The notes under the pieces: model-generated
Database searches by the model: none
Told to the model about the DNA's origin: nothing
The model's input: only the letters and a program-made list of their open reading frames with translations
In this document: positions 31,860-40,833 of the stretch, one piece after another
Position numbering within the stretch: position 1 is the first letter of the stretch
Layout of the letters: each line of letters begins with the position of its first letter
Source of the DNA: Plasmodiophora brassicae
Taxonomy: Eukaryota; Endomyxa: Phytomyxea; Phytomyxea; Plasmodiophorida
Assembly: GCA_036867785.1 (NCBI GenBank)
Contig: CP145410.1
Span: 1,674,001-1,738,000 of the forward strand
DNA length: 64,000 nucleotides
Direction of reading: 5' to 3'
Translations under genes and position numbers: made by a program

Positions 31860-34800
31860 ATGAATGACGAATTGGGTACGCGCGGCGCAGCCGATGCCGC
31901 TTTGAAGGACGGCCAGACTGTTGGAGAGGTAGCGGCGCCGGCCATTTCTGATGCTGGCGAGCTGCGGCGTCCAACGACGGAAACGCAGTTGGCGGTCATG
32001 ACGGGGCAATTGGGTACCCGCGGCTCAGCCGGTGTCGCCGTGAAGGACGACCAGATTGTTGGAGAGGCAGCGGCACCGGCCATGTCTGATCCTGACGAAT
32101 CGTCACGGCCTGGTGCGAAACGCGACGGCGAAGGAGACGCGGCCGCCGTTGAACCTGTGCCACATGCCGCATCGGAAAGCAGTCCTGCGGAACCTGCCCA
32201 CAGTGCAGACTCCAAAGTGGCCGAAGGTACGTTCCGGTTGTCTGACGGTATGAGCACACGGCTGATTCATTGTGTGGCGCCAGGACCTGTGTCGTCTCCC
32301 GGAGGCGCCGTCCAGTGCGCTGTGATACAAACGTTGGGTCCCACGACAGGGTTGACATTGGCAGACGACGTCCCGGCTCCTGCAAGTGATATCGTAGTTC
32401 CAGATGACAGCACCGGCGCGTCTAGTGCATCGTCGACCGCACCTGTTGATATGTCGATCGGATCTTCACCCAAGGTAACGCAGGCGTCGCTGAAAGATTC
32501 AGATACCGTACCGGTCGGGCAGGTGCCAGACAGAGACCAACCGCAAGTCACTGTAGCGCCTGGGACGTGGTCCGATATGCCAACCTGGTCGCCAGCCGAG
32601 GGGGCCAGCTGGGCGGACATCACCGAAGCCGAGCAGGCGAAACCTCCCTCCGATCATTGCAAGCAAGGCGGTTCGGGCGCCATCCAGGCGGTGGATCCGA
32701 CTTCACGGTGGGACACGCCATCCCCTGATGCGTCTGAGCCGTCCGCCCACGCGATTGATCCGGCCGCACGTTGGAACACGCCATCCTCTGACGCGCCCCA
32801 GCCGGCAGCATCGTTCCTGCCGACGTCCACGATGGAGTGCGCGTATTGCCACGAGAAGGGGCACTTCATTGCTGATTGCCGGATGCGCCCGCCCAAAGGA
32901 TGCTTCGCGTGCGGCGACCCCGGGCACATCTCCAGGAACTGTCCCACAGCCTGGAAGAGGAAAGCCAACACCCTAAGCAACAGCACCATCAGCAGCAGCA
33001 GCAGCAGCAAAGCGGCATCGGCGCCCGCGCGTCCGCCCCAGAAGGTCGCCCAGCGACAAGCGGCGGCGAACGCGCGCTACACGACTGAATCGTTCGGCGA
33101 CATGCCCAAACCGACGCAACGTCGCGAATCAGTCGTTCTGAGCTATCGGGCGCCGAGTGAACCGGCGGCGTCGGAGCAGCCGACGACGAACACGTCACGG
33201 CAAGCCCCGTACAAGACGGTCTGCCTGATCTGCGACGGCGACGATCACCGATCGATCCACTGCATGAAGGTGCCCGGCGCGCCTCTCGTCTGCAAGTACT
33301 GCCTGAGCCCCGATCACCGACGAAAGGACTGCCCGTGTCGCGAGATGTACAAGAACGAGGAGTGCAACTACTGCCACCGTATCGGGCACGTGCACATCGA
33401 CTGCCCGTTCCGCCTGCCATCGCCCATGGACGTCGAGCGCCTGCGCCAGATCAATGGGTGCACGTTCTGCCTGTCCCCGGATCACGTCGAGACCGGCTGC
33501 CCGATCCGGCACGCCGTCCTAGACGCCAAGGCGCGACGCGATCTGTCGAAATGCAAGATCTGTGGCGACGGGTCGCACGTCGAGAACTATTGCTCAACGG
33601 TGTCGGGCGCCCCGCTGCGCTGCCGGTACTGTGGATCGGCAGAGCATCGCCAGATGCATTGCCCGAGGCACCGGACGGCAGCCGACTCCAAGTGCCGACA
33701 TTGTGGCCGGGCCGGCCATGGCTCCATCGACTGCCCGCTTCGGTCGCCGAGCCTCGCCGAGAAGGAGTTCGCCGCGCGCCACAACCACTGCACGTTCTGC
33801 CTGCAGGAATCGCACACGCTGCCCAGCTGTGCCATTCACGCCAAGTTCCTGGAGGTGTCCGGCCAACAGCTCCCGAGCGTCGCGGCGAAGGTGGCTACGA
33901 CGCCATCCAGTGCAATTCGAAGCTTCGCGTACGATGATGATGATGACGGCGGAGACGCAGGCGTTCGTGAAGCGGCGCCGAGGCTCGTGTTCGAGGAGAA
34001 GGCGTCATCGTGCGCCTCGCGAGCCGGTCTGGGTCGAACGGTTGACAGCAGAGACGTTGTCGCACTGGACACGTCGTCGCCGCTCTCGGTCGTCGTCTGC
34101 GGGAACGACGCCGCCAACACGGTCGCGACGCTCGTCGAGGGGTTCCTGGTCGATGCGGACGCGGTGATCGTGGCGCCTGAATCGCCGACCGCTCTCCTGT
34201 TTCACTACGACGACCGGCGCGTCGGCTGTCGCCCGTTCGACCTGTCGATCCAGAAGCGCGCCGACCTGCCCGTCGTGTCGGGCGTCGTCGTGCTCGTGCC
34301 GCCCGGGCAAGTCGAACGTCGCAAGGCGCTGTACGCGTCGTGGCCCAACTGCCACGTGCGCCCGATCCTGTTCGACTGGTCGGCGATCACGGCGGAGGTC
34401 CTGCTTGGACTGCTACATGTGCCGCTGGGCGTCGACCTGACCGGGCCCGACCTGGACCTGCAGGCGATGGTGCTGGACCGGTTCCTGGACTGGGACACGT
34501 TGCAGGCGTTCCGCGATGCGGTCGACCGGTTCCGCCCCGGGGCCCTGGCGTCGACGCTGGACGCGTTCCTGACGGATCAGGCTGGGGATTCGTTGGCGGG
34601 CGTGTTCAAGAGCGGGACGTTGGTGCTGTGCGACCTGGAGGATCCAGCACTGGATGCGCGCGCCGCCTGCGGGATCTTCAGCGCCCTGCTGCAAATGCTT
34701 CGATCGGCGAAGGCGGTGTCGAGCAAGCTGGTCGTCTGCGATCGTGCGGATAAGTACCTGCCGAGCGACGCGTCGTTCGCATCGTCGATCGCAGCGCTGG

Positions 34801-35081
34801 CGGTGAACGACAAGATCAGCACGATCGTGTCCGTTGAGAACGCAGGCGCCCTGCCGGACTCGATGCTGCACAAGGACGTCGCTGCCTGTTTCATCCTGAA
34901 GACGGAGTCGGAATACTACAAGAGCGTGCACGACCGGCTGCATCTACCAAGGTCGTTCCTGGGCGCGGCGTTGCGCCTGGCGAATCGCGACGTGCTGATC
35001 TATTCGTCATTCTGGGATGGCTCGCCGGGCACTGACGTGCGATGCGTTCGGTTGCGGAAGCGATTCACCGGTGCCCAGTAA
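31860..35081 (+). CDS. Ten-zinc-knuckle protein with degenerate HerA-like ATPase domain
   Basis: Intronless, 1073 aa from ATG 31860. Residues 1-~320 are low-complexity, starting with two copies of a 46-residue repeat, followed by RWDTPSPDA and RWNTPSSDA repeats. Residues ~325-680 carry ten CCHC knuckles (C-x2-C-x4-H-x4-C), such as CAYCHEKGHFIADC, CFACGDPGHISRNC, CKYCLSPDHRRKDC and CRHCGRAGHGSIDC, the type that binds single-stranded RNA or DNA. The C-terminal ~350 residues resemble HerA/FtsK-type P-loop ATPases known from fungal proteins: a Walker A position reading GNDAANTVATLVEG, a segment GTLVLCDLEDPALDARAACG, and a Walker B position reading LVVCDRADKYLP. Both nucleotide motifs are altered, so it is probably a pseudo-ATPase. 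Function unknown; nucleic-acid scaffold is my inference. Confidence 0.85.
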   Translation: MNDELGTRGAADAALKDGQTVGEVAAPAISDAGELRRPTTETQLAVMTGQLGTRGSAGVAVKDDQIVGEAAAPAMSDPDESSRPGAKRDGEGDAAAVEPVPHAASESSPAEPAHSADSKVAEGTFRLSDGMSTRLIHCVAPGPVSSPGGAVQCAVIQTLGPTTGLTLADDVPAPASDIVVPDDSTGASSASSTAPVDMSIGSSPKVTQASLKDSDTVPVGQVPDRDQPQVTVAPGTWSDMPTWSPAEGASWADITEAEQAKPPSDHCKQGGSGAIQAVDPTSRWDTPSPDASEPSAHAIDPAARWNTPSSDAPQPAASFLPTSTMECAYCHEKGHFIADCRMRPPKGCFACGDPGHISRNCPTAWKRKANTLSNSTISSSSSSKAASAPARPPQKVAQRQAAANARYTTESFGDMPKPTQRRESVVLSYRAPSEPAASEQPTTNTSRQAPYKTVCLICDGDDHRSIHCMKVPGAPLVCKYCLSPDHRRKDCPCREMYKNEECNYCHRIGHVHIDCPFRLPSPMDVERLRQINGCTFCLSPDHVETGCPIRHAVLDAKARRDLSKCKICGDGSHVENYCSTVSGAPLRCRYCGSAEHRQMHCPRHRTAADSKCRHCGRAGHGSIDCPLRSPSLAEKEFAARHNHCTFCLQESHTLPSCAIHAKFLEVSGQQLPSVAAKVATTPSSAIRSFAYDDDDDGGDAGVREAAPRLVFEEKASSCASRAGLGRTVDSRDVVALDTSSPLSVVVCGNDAANTVATLVEGFLVDADAVIVAPESPTALLFHYDDRRVGCRPFDLSIQKRADLPVVSGVVVLVPPGQVERRKALYASWPNCHVRPILFDWSAITAEVLLGLLHVPLGVDLTGPDLDLQAMVLDRFLDWDTLQAFRDAVDRFRPGALASTLDAFLTDQAGDSLAGVFKSGTLVLCDLEDPALDARAACGIFSALLQMLRSAKAVSSKLVVCDRADKYLPSDASFASSIAALAVNDKISTIVSVENAGALPDSMLHKDVAACFILKTESEYYKSVHDRLHLPRSFLGAALRLANRDVLIYSSFWDGSPGTDVRCVRLRKRFTGAQ

Positions 35082-36138
35082 TCTGTTGCATTCTATGAGC
35101 GTTTATTATCTACCGTACATGCGTTATAAACCAAATCAGGAAGATTACCCTCACACGAACTTACGAACGTACGTGTATCCCGTCAATGGAATACCGTGCC
35201 TACGATCGCCTGTCTGTGCCCTGCAGGTTCGGCCGGGACCGCCGATCAGGTAGCTAACGGTCGTCAAGCCGCCGAGCATGGTTGGAAGAAGGGCGCTTAT
35301 ATATGTCGTCTCTGCTTACTGTCTGCATTAACATTAACATTAATTAATTAGCCAACCGTTCGATGACGTTCCGCTCTCCTGTCGTGACAGTCGCCGCCGC
35401 TGGCTAATGCGGAACCAGGGTCAATTACCGACATTCTTCTTGGGTCGTACTTCTGCAGCAACAACGGGAAATAGGGTGTGCCACTCGCCACCTTCCAATG
35501 CTGTTCCTGGAGATCGACCCCAGGCTCCAGGTTGTACAGCACCTTGATAAATCATGCACCTGGGAGGAACGTCACTGTATCCCCCAATGTCGACCCCAGT
35601 CTGGCAGACCGCGTTCACACGTTATTAATTCGGATCCTGCCCAGCGTGTGTACTACCGAGGATCGACGTAGTACGTAGTATATCTGCTACTGGAGCGTGA
35701 CACAGGTCGCACCCCAGTTTCAGACTCGTATTGCTTGTCAAGTCGTCGTGAGCTGTTGTCGACGTCTGTGAGAGCGATGGGCTCGTGACGATACGCCGGC
35801 AGCACACGATGTCTGCCCTGTCAACCTGTCAACGGTGGACGTAGTATGCGCCGGGCCGGGAACTCGCTCATGGCTCTTTCTGCAGCATTCCTGAACAGTC
35901 CAACGGGGGTGGCGTACAACGGACGTTGTCTGGGTACCGTGCTCCCTTGCCGTAGAGCCGGTATGCAGTGATCCGGCCTGGCCCGCTGGATTTGGGTTTG
36001 AATACGTTCCATATGCGGGACGGCACCCGCATCGCCCCTTTATCGATGCGGAATCCTCGAGCCTACTTGCAGAACATAAGCCACCTGCGGGACGGGGCGT
36101 GGTAGTATATTCTCATGGACACACGGACCCAAACAAAC
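35082..36138. other. Gene-free stretch before the transposon nest
   Basis: About 1 kb, less GC-rich than the genes. It contains an (ACATTA)n-like run near 35325-35350 and short disconnected frames without recognisable protein. It is probably old repeat or mobile-element sequence, but I cannot name a family. Confidence 0.4.
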
Positions 36139-36418
36139 TGTAGACCGGACCGCCCACTAGGCCACGAGAGCAGCTGCTCCCGTGGCCTAGTGGGCGGTCC
36201 GGTCTACAAAACATCTCACCGGGGAAGCTCGTACCCCCCGACGATCGAGCGATGTCCGCCGCCTACCCGTGTAGACGACTCGCAGACCTGCTCTCGTGCC
36301 TGGCGCGTCCGTACTATCTACCATCCTCCCCAAAACTCTCCGTCCACGGCGGACTTCGAGGAGGCTCGAACTCCCGTCGGTGAGATGTTTTGTAGACCGG
36401 ACCGCCCACTAGGCCACG
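36139..36418. mobile_element. Foldback/MITE-like element with 28- and 41-bp inverted repeats
   Basis: The block TGTAGACCGGACCGCCCACT (start of a 28-bp unit) occurs at 36139-36166, inverted at 36181-36208, and again direct at 36391-36418. The second and third copies extend to exact 41-bp inverted repeats, 36181-36221 against 36378-36418, enclosing 156 bp whose edges are also partly complementary. No protein frame. Layout fits a small non-autonomous inverted-repeat element. Confidence 0.8.
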
Positions 36419-36552
36419 AGCGGACCGTTCCACGACGACAGCCGCATCAGTCATCACCCAGTCGAAGAACCAGACGAAAAACGGCAACATCAGTTACAAG
36501 GCCGGTGCTACAAACAGGAACGACTTTCATGCTGCTCTCTCCATAAACGACA

Positions 36553-36687
36553 GAGAGCCTCGTAAATGCAAGCCTCTCTCTTTATAAATAGAGAGCCTCG
36601 TGAATGCAAGCCTCTTTCTCTCTTGAGAGCCTCGCGCCGAATGCAAACCTCTCTCTTGAGAGCCTCGTGAATGCAAGCCTCTCTATT
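36553..36687. repeat. Imperfect tandem repeat, four copies of ~34 bp
   Basis: GAGAGCCTCGTGAATGCAAG-type units begin at about 36553, 36591, 36625 and 36657, each followed by CCTCTCT or a variant. The last copy is also the outer end of the large inverted repeat that follows, and one copy recurs inverted at about 37880. Confidence 0.85.
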
Positions 36688-37895
36688 TCGTCCGATCCGA
36701 AGGGCCCAATTTTATTTCTCTGGTCCATCTGCTATGTACAGCGTCCGCCAACGCCAACGAGAGATCAGATTTCCCGGGCCGCCCGTTCACTACCTGGAAG
36801 AGCCAGCCAGGCACGCACTCTTATTGTCACTTTGAAAGTCCCCACGTCACACGCCGTCAAGGTTCACGATGAGTGTTGACCACGACGCCACCAAAGAAAC
36901 TGAAGACATCAACCAACTCCCTTCCATCATACTCGCGCAAGGCGATTTGCGTGATATATACGTACCGTTCATTGATCATAGCTATCTCTGCCTTCAGAGT
37001 CCCAGAGTTGTCGAAAAAGGACAGCCGTGCACAAATATTATATCATGTCCTGACGGCGGGGGCGATCATTGCGAATTGTTAGACAACGGCGACTGGGGGG
37101 ATGACGGCGCTTGCGGGCTCGTGGACGATGGACGGGGTGGAAGGACGCCAGGGTCAGGGTCGCGAGGCAGCGGCTTCACGAGTATGCCGAGCAGGGTCGT
37201 GCTGATCGATGCTCGATCGGTCCATCAGCTCCTCGCGTGAGGTCGCCGACGGCATTGTGCGCACTGATCTGTGGCTGGGGCACCTACCTGGCGTCCTTCC
37301 ACCCCGTCCGTCGACCACGAGCCCGCAAGCGCCGTCATCACAATGCCGTCGGCGACCTGATCAGGCGCTGATGGACCGAGCATCGATCAGCACGACCCTG
37401 CTCGGCATACTCGTGAAGCCGTTGCCTCGCGACCCTGACCCTGGCGTCCTTCCAGCCCGTCCATCGTCCACGAGCCCGCAAGCGCCGTCATCCCCCCAGT
37501 CGCCGTTGTCTAACAATTCGCAATGATCGCCCCCGCCGTCAGGACATGATATAATATTTGTGCACGGCTGTCCTTTTTCGACAACTCTGGGACTCTGAGG
37601 CAGAGATAGCTATGATCAATGAACGGTACGTATATATCACGCAAATCGCCTTGCGCGAGTGTGATGGAAGGGAGTTGGTTGATGTCTTCAGTTTCTTTGG
37701 TGGCGTCGTGGTCAACACTCATCGTGAACCTTGACGGCGTGTGACGTGGGGACTTTCAAAGTGACAATAAGAGTGCGTGCCTGGCTGGCTCTTCCAGGTA
37801 GTGAACGGGCGGCCCGGGAAATCTGATCTCTCGTTGGCGTTGGCGGGCGCTGTACGTAGCAATCGGACGAAATAGAGAGGCTCACGAGGCTCTCT
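36657..37895. mobile_element. Large foldback element, ~550-bp inverted arms
   Basis: Sequence 36657-37231 recurs in inverted orientation at 37364-37895 with only scattered differences and one ~34-bp deletion near the outer end. Landmarks in the left arm (GTCCGCCAACGCCAACGAGA near 36746, the MSVDHDATKETED-encoding stretch at 36869) appear as reverse complements in the right arm. The 130-bp centre holds a further inverted partial copy of the inner arm (GGTCGCCGACGGCATTGTG near 37240 against 37339). Both arms keep a similar short open frame, which looks like a by-product of duplication. A foldback transposon or recent inverted duplication. Confidence 0.85.
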
Positions 37896-37967
37896 CGGGG
37901 CTCTCGGGCGGTTGCCGGTTAGCAAAACCTGGGGCGGTTGAACAAAATCGTTGCAAACATTTTTAGC

Positions 37968-38203
37968 GTACGACTGGTCTGGCGTTACCGGCAGTGGTTT
38001 GGTAGGATGGCAACAATAAACCGTCTGCGGACACCAACCTCAGTCGGTTATAATGTTAGAAGACGGACATACGCGACATGAAGCCAGACGACAACTGTCT
38101 CCAGAACACGGAATAACAGACTGAGGTCGGTGTCCGCGCGGACGGTTTGCTGTTGTCATCCTGCCCAAACCACTGCCGGGATTACCAGTACGCACGGCAA
38201 TTT
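37968..38203. mobile_element. MITE-like element with ~80-bp imperfect terminal inverted repeats
   Basis: ATTTTTAGCGTACGACTGGT at the left matches, inverted, ACCAGTACGC...AATTTTT at the right. The arms continue through GGCAGTGGTTTGG and GCGGACACC to CCTCAGTC near 38046, with the complementary GACTGAGG at about 38122. About 75 bp separate the arms. No coding capacity. Confidence 0.8.
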
Positions 38204-38231
38204 TTGACGGGCCGTGTCGGGACAGGAGCTA

Positions 38232-39806
38232 CAGTAATTGCTTCTAATAAGCCCTGACCTGAAATAATCGGGGTTCGGGGTCATAGAGCATTTTGAGGGT
38301 TCGGGGTCTTACTGTGAAATATTTTTTGTACCGAGCAGTGCTTGGGGTCTTACCAGAAGCAATCTTGATACGTGGAGTTATGTAGCGATAATCAACAACA
38401 GATTGGTCCCGATTAACCAAAAAACAAGAAATGGCACATTTATTCGTCGCAGAGGTACGCTCGACTCAAAGGGACGGCATAATATCCTCCCACTCCAATG
38501 GGCTCACCGAATGGATCCTGCCCCAAAGAACTCATCGCGTGCAGTTGTTGGATAACGACCACAACGTGGCCGTCGGGCACAGGCTGCCCGTGTATGGACG
38601 CACGCGGTGCAGTAACACAGCCGGTGAGTAGCGGTTGGCCATCGGAATCGAAAACCTTGACATAGTCGCCTTCACGAAAACTGGGTTGTCCGGCTTCATA
38701 CGACTGGATGGGCGCTTCCTCGTCTGACGAACTCGGGTCTTGGATATCGTAGTCGCCTTGAGAAAAGTCGCCGTCACTGCCGTCGCTGCTGGCGGATTCT
38801 GACTCATCATCGAGGTTGATGACAAAGGGGACATCGGGGATGAACCTGTAATCATCAAGACCCTGGATCTTGATTCTACTGGGATTTGCACCAACCGTCC
38901 CAAGTAGGCAATCTTCTCGAAGTACTTACGAATGTACCCCGCTTGACATAACTCCTCCCAGGCTTCGCCCACCCATCTGGTAATGAGGATGCGTCGCTCG
39001 GGTGCCGTGAACCTCCCCGCTAACCATTTCGAAGAAAATGCAGCGTCGTTGTCCATCTGATTATCGAGGCGCGACGCAATCAGGTATTTCATCATCCTGC
39101 CCGCGCCGGCGTCGACTGTCGAGGATAATTAGCACGGAATAACAAAGATAAACGAAATACATACCCGGTTGCAACAAATCAGTGACATTTGGCGGAAACA
39201 GCACGATCTCCCCCAATGGTTTCATCGCGTCAACAAACTCTGGTGCCTTATGTGCTTGAAGATTGTCGCACAAAGTAAAGGGTCGCCATTTCTGTTTAGC
39301 GAGGACGAACACGATGCGACTCTTGCCTCTTGCTTCCCATTCAAGTCTACGACACACTACATATTCACGAACGTTCGTGGAAAGAACTCGCTGACCTTCG
39401 TTCGATTCCTCGCGTTTGTCGCTGGGACATGTGTTGCCCGAACCCTTGTAGCGGGCGATCAGCGCTCGTTTCATATCATCGAACTCCGAAGGTGCGATAA
39501 TATCGTCCTTCATCAGCCCAGATAGCTCACGGAGCTCTTCCAGCATCGATGACATTCGCACACAGGCCGCACAACACCTGCTCGACAGTATGCACAATGA
39601 GCATGCGGCGGCATCACCGCCGTCCGTGCAGCAAAAACAGCAAACCGTTGTGTGGAAGCTTCTAATAAGACCCCAAACGCCTAAATTTAGCCCCTGTGTC
39701 TCTATTAAGACCCCGAATGTGCCTCGAAAACGGGGTTTGGGGTCATAAGCCACCGATTTCAGGGTTCAGGGCTTATTAAAGGAAATCTTATTATGAGCAA
39801 TTACTG
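38232..39806 (-). mobile_element. Pogo-like (Tc1/mariner superfamily) DNA transposon
   Basis: The ends are exact 11-bp terminal inverted repeats CAGTAATTGCT (38232-38242) and AGCAATTACTG (39796-39806), flanked on both sides by TA (38230-38231 and 39807-39808), the target duplication of Tc1/mariner and pogo elements. Inward, both ends carry related but diverged CCCTGA and GGGGTC-rich subterminal repeats. Length is 1575 bp. It encodes on its minus strand a protein with a DDE_1-type transposase C-terminal half. Confidence 0.88.
38440..39555 (-). CDS. Partial pogo-type DDE transposase with acidic C-terminal tail
   Basis: It starts at ATG 39555 with EELRELSGLMKDDIIAPSEF, which resembles a SHOCT-type short helical motif. 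Then comes a DDE_1 core half: TLCDNLQAHK with the second catalytic Asp, and IVLFPPNVTDLLQPVDAGAG rebuilt across an intron (about 39121-39167, GTATGT...GACAG). After it comes RWVGEAWEELC and, past a second intron near 38860-38960, an acidic Ser-rich tail (ESASSDGSDGD) ending ...YLCDE at 38440. The N-terminal HTH/CENP-B DNA-binding region and the first catalytic Asp are missing. It is therefore unlikely to be an autonomous transposase, though open frames and introns look intact. Confidence 0.75.
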
Positions 39807-39833
39807 TATGGTCGTGAATATCATCGCAGGAGT

Positions 39834-40091
39834 CTACGATGCGATTTCGACGGCAGCAGCGGTCTTTTCCGGAACTTCCGTTGACAGTGAAATGGGCCCC
39901 TGGCAGTAGACTCCGTTATAATACAAAACGCGTTGCGGCGTCCCCAGAGAGTTGGTATGGTAAACGAGAATACAGTTGCTATAGACTAACGTGATGTTGT
40001 GGAAGATGTATGCTTCCTTGCAGTCCGCATCAGTGTAAGACCCCACATCGGATTTTGATTGAATCGGCAGTGAGTACAACTTTACAGCCAC
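39834..40091 (-). CDS. Doubtful small frame beside the pogo element
   Basis: 85 codons stay open on the minus strand, ending 26 bp from the transposon's TA. The composition (Tyr, Cys, Ser rich; YNGVYCQGPISLS) looks protein-like, but there is no ATG at the 5' end and the region upstream is the RRP46 gene on the other strand. It may be the last exon of a disrupted gene or chance. Confidence 0.25.
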   Translation of the reverse strand: MAVKLYSLPIQSKSDVGSYTDADCKEAYIFHNITLVYSNCILVYHTNSLGTPQRVLYYNGVYCQGPISLSTEVPEKTAAAVEIAS

Positions 40092-40093
40092 GT

Positions 40094-40816
40094 ATGGGGG
40101 TCACGAACTCCGTGACGGAGTCCGCAGCACTCCTGGACGGCACCGTCATGAAGGACCTGCTACGACACGACCGAGGTCAGTTGGATCTTCGCGAGTTGTC
40201 CAGCGAGCAAGGCGTTTTAGACCAGTCCGACGGAAGTGCACGGTTCAACCATGGACAGACCTCCGTGATTGCTTCCGTGGTCGGCCCGGTCGAAGCGCCG
40301 TTGCGGTTGGAATTGGTGGACCGTGCCGCCGTTTCGGTCGTCGTCAAGTCGTTACCCTCGTGGGCGCCCTCGTCTGTCGCTGAACTTGAACTGCTGGTAC
40401 GACAAACGTTGGAACCTATTGTACTGCGAGCGATGCACCCGAGAACGCAGATCGCGATCACACTTCATATCGTGGAAGACGCTGGCAGTCTGTTAGCAGC
40501 GTGCGTCAACGCGGCCTGCTTAGCGTTGGTCGATGCTGGTGTGCCATGTTCGGCAATGGCCACCGGCGTCTCCTTTGCAATATCCCGATCCGGGAACGTT
40601 CTCCTGGATCCGACTCTGGACGAGGAACACTCGTCGCCTGTACGGATGACGTTCGTGTTCAGCACCGCGGACCAGAACATGTTGACGTCTGCAACCGACG
40701 GGCTCATCTCCGAAGACGCGTACTTCAAGTGCGCTGAGGTGGCCAGGCAAGGCGCTGCCCGAGTTCAGGCCTTCACCGAACTAACTCTTAGAAGCAAAGT
40801 CAACAGTAAACCTTGA
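40094..40816 (+). CDS. RRP46: Exosome RNase PH subunit RRP46/EXOSC5
   Basis: Ring subunit of the RNA exosome, structural in most eukaryotes, in 3'-5' RNA processing and decay in nucleus and cytosol. 240 aa, intronless. Landmarks: LRELSSEQGVLDQSDGSARF, HGQTSVIASVVGPVEAP, LEPIVLRAMHPRTQIAITLH, DAGSLLAACVNAACLALVDA and GVPCSAMATGVSFAISRSG. The family start could also be ATG 40148 (MKDLLRHD), but 40094 is the first ATG in frame. The 3' end lies 17 bp from INTS14 on the opposite strand. Confidence 0.93.
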   Translation: MGVTNSVTESAALLDGTVMKDLLRHDRGQLDLRELSSEQGVLDQSDGSARFNHGQTSVIASVVGPVEAPLRLELVDRAAVSVVVKSLPSWAPSSVAELELLVRQTLEPIVLRAMHPRTQIAITLHIVEDAGSLLAACVNAACLALVDAGVPCSAMATGVSFAISRSGNVLLDPTLDEEHSSPVRMTFVFSTADQNMLTSATDGLISEDAYFKCAEVARQGAARVQAFTELTLRSKVNSKP

Positions 40817-40833
40817 ACGTTAACCATGTTGTT

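Noticed and set aside
36869-37722. Paired small proteins beginning MSVDHDATKETED on opposite strands
   Set aside because: They exist because the two arms of the foldback are copies of each other; no homology or ATG context suggests a gene. Kept only as part of the mobile element.
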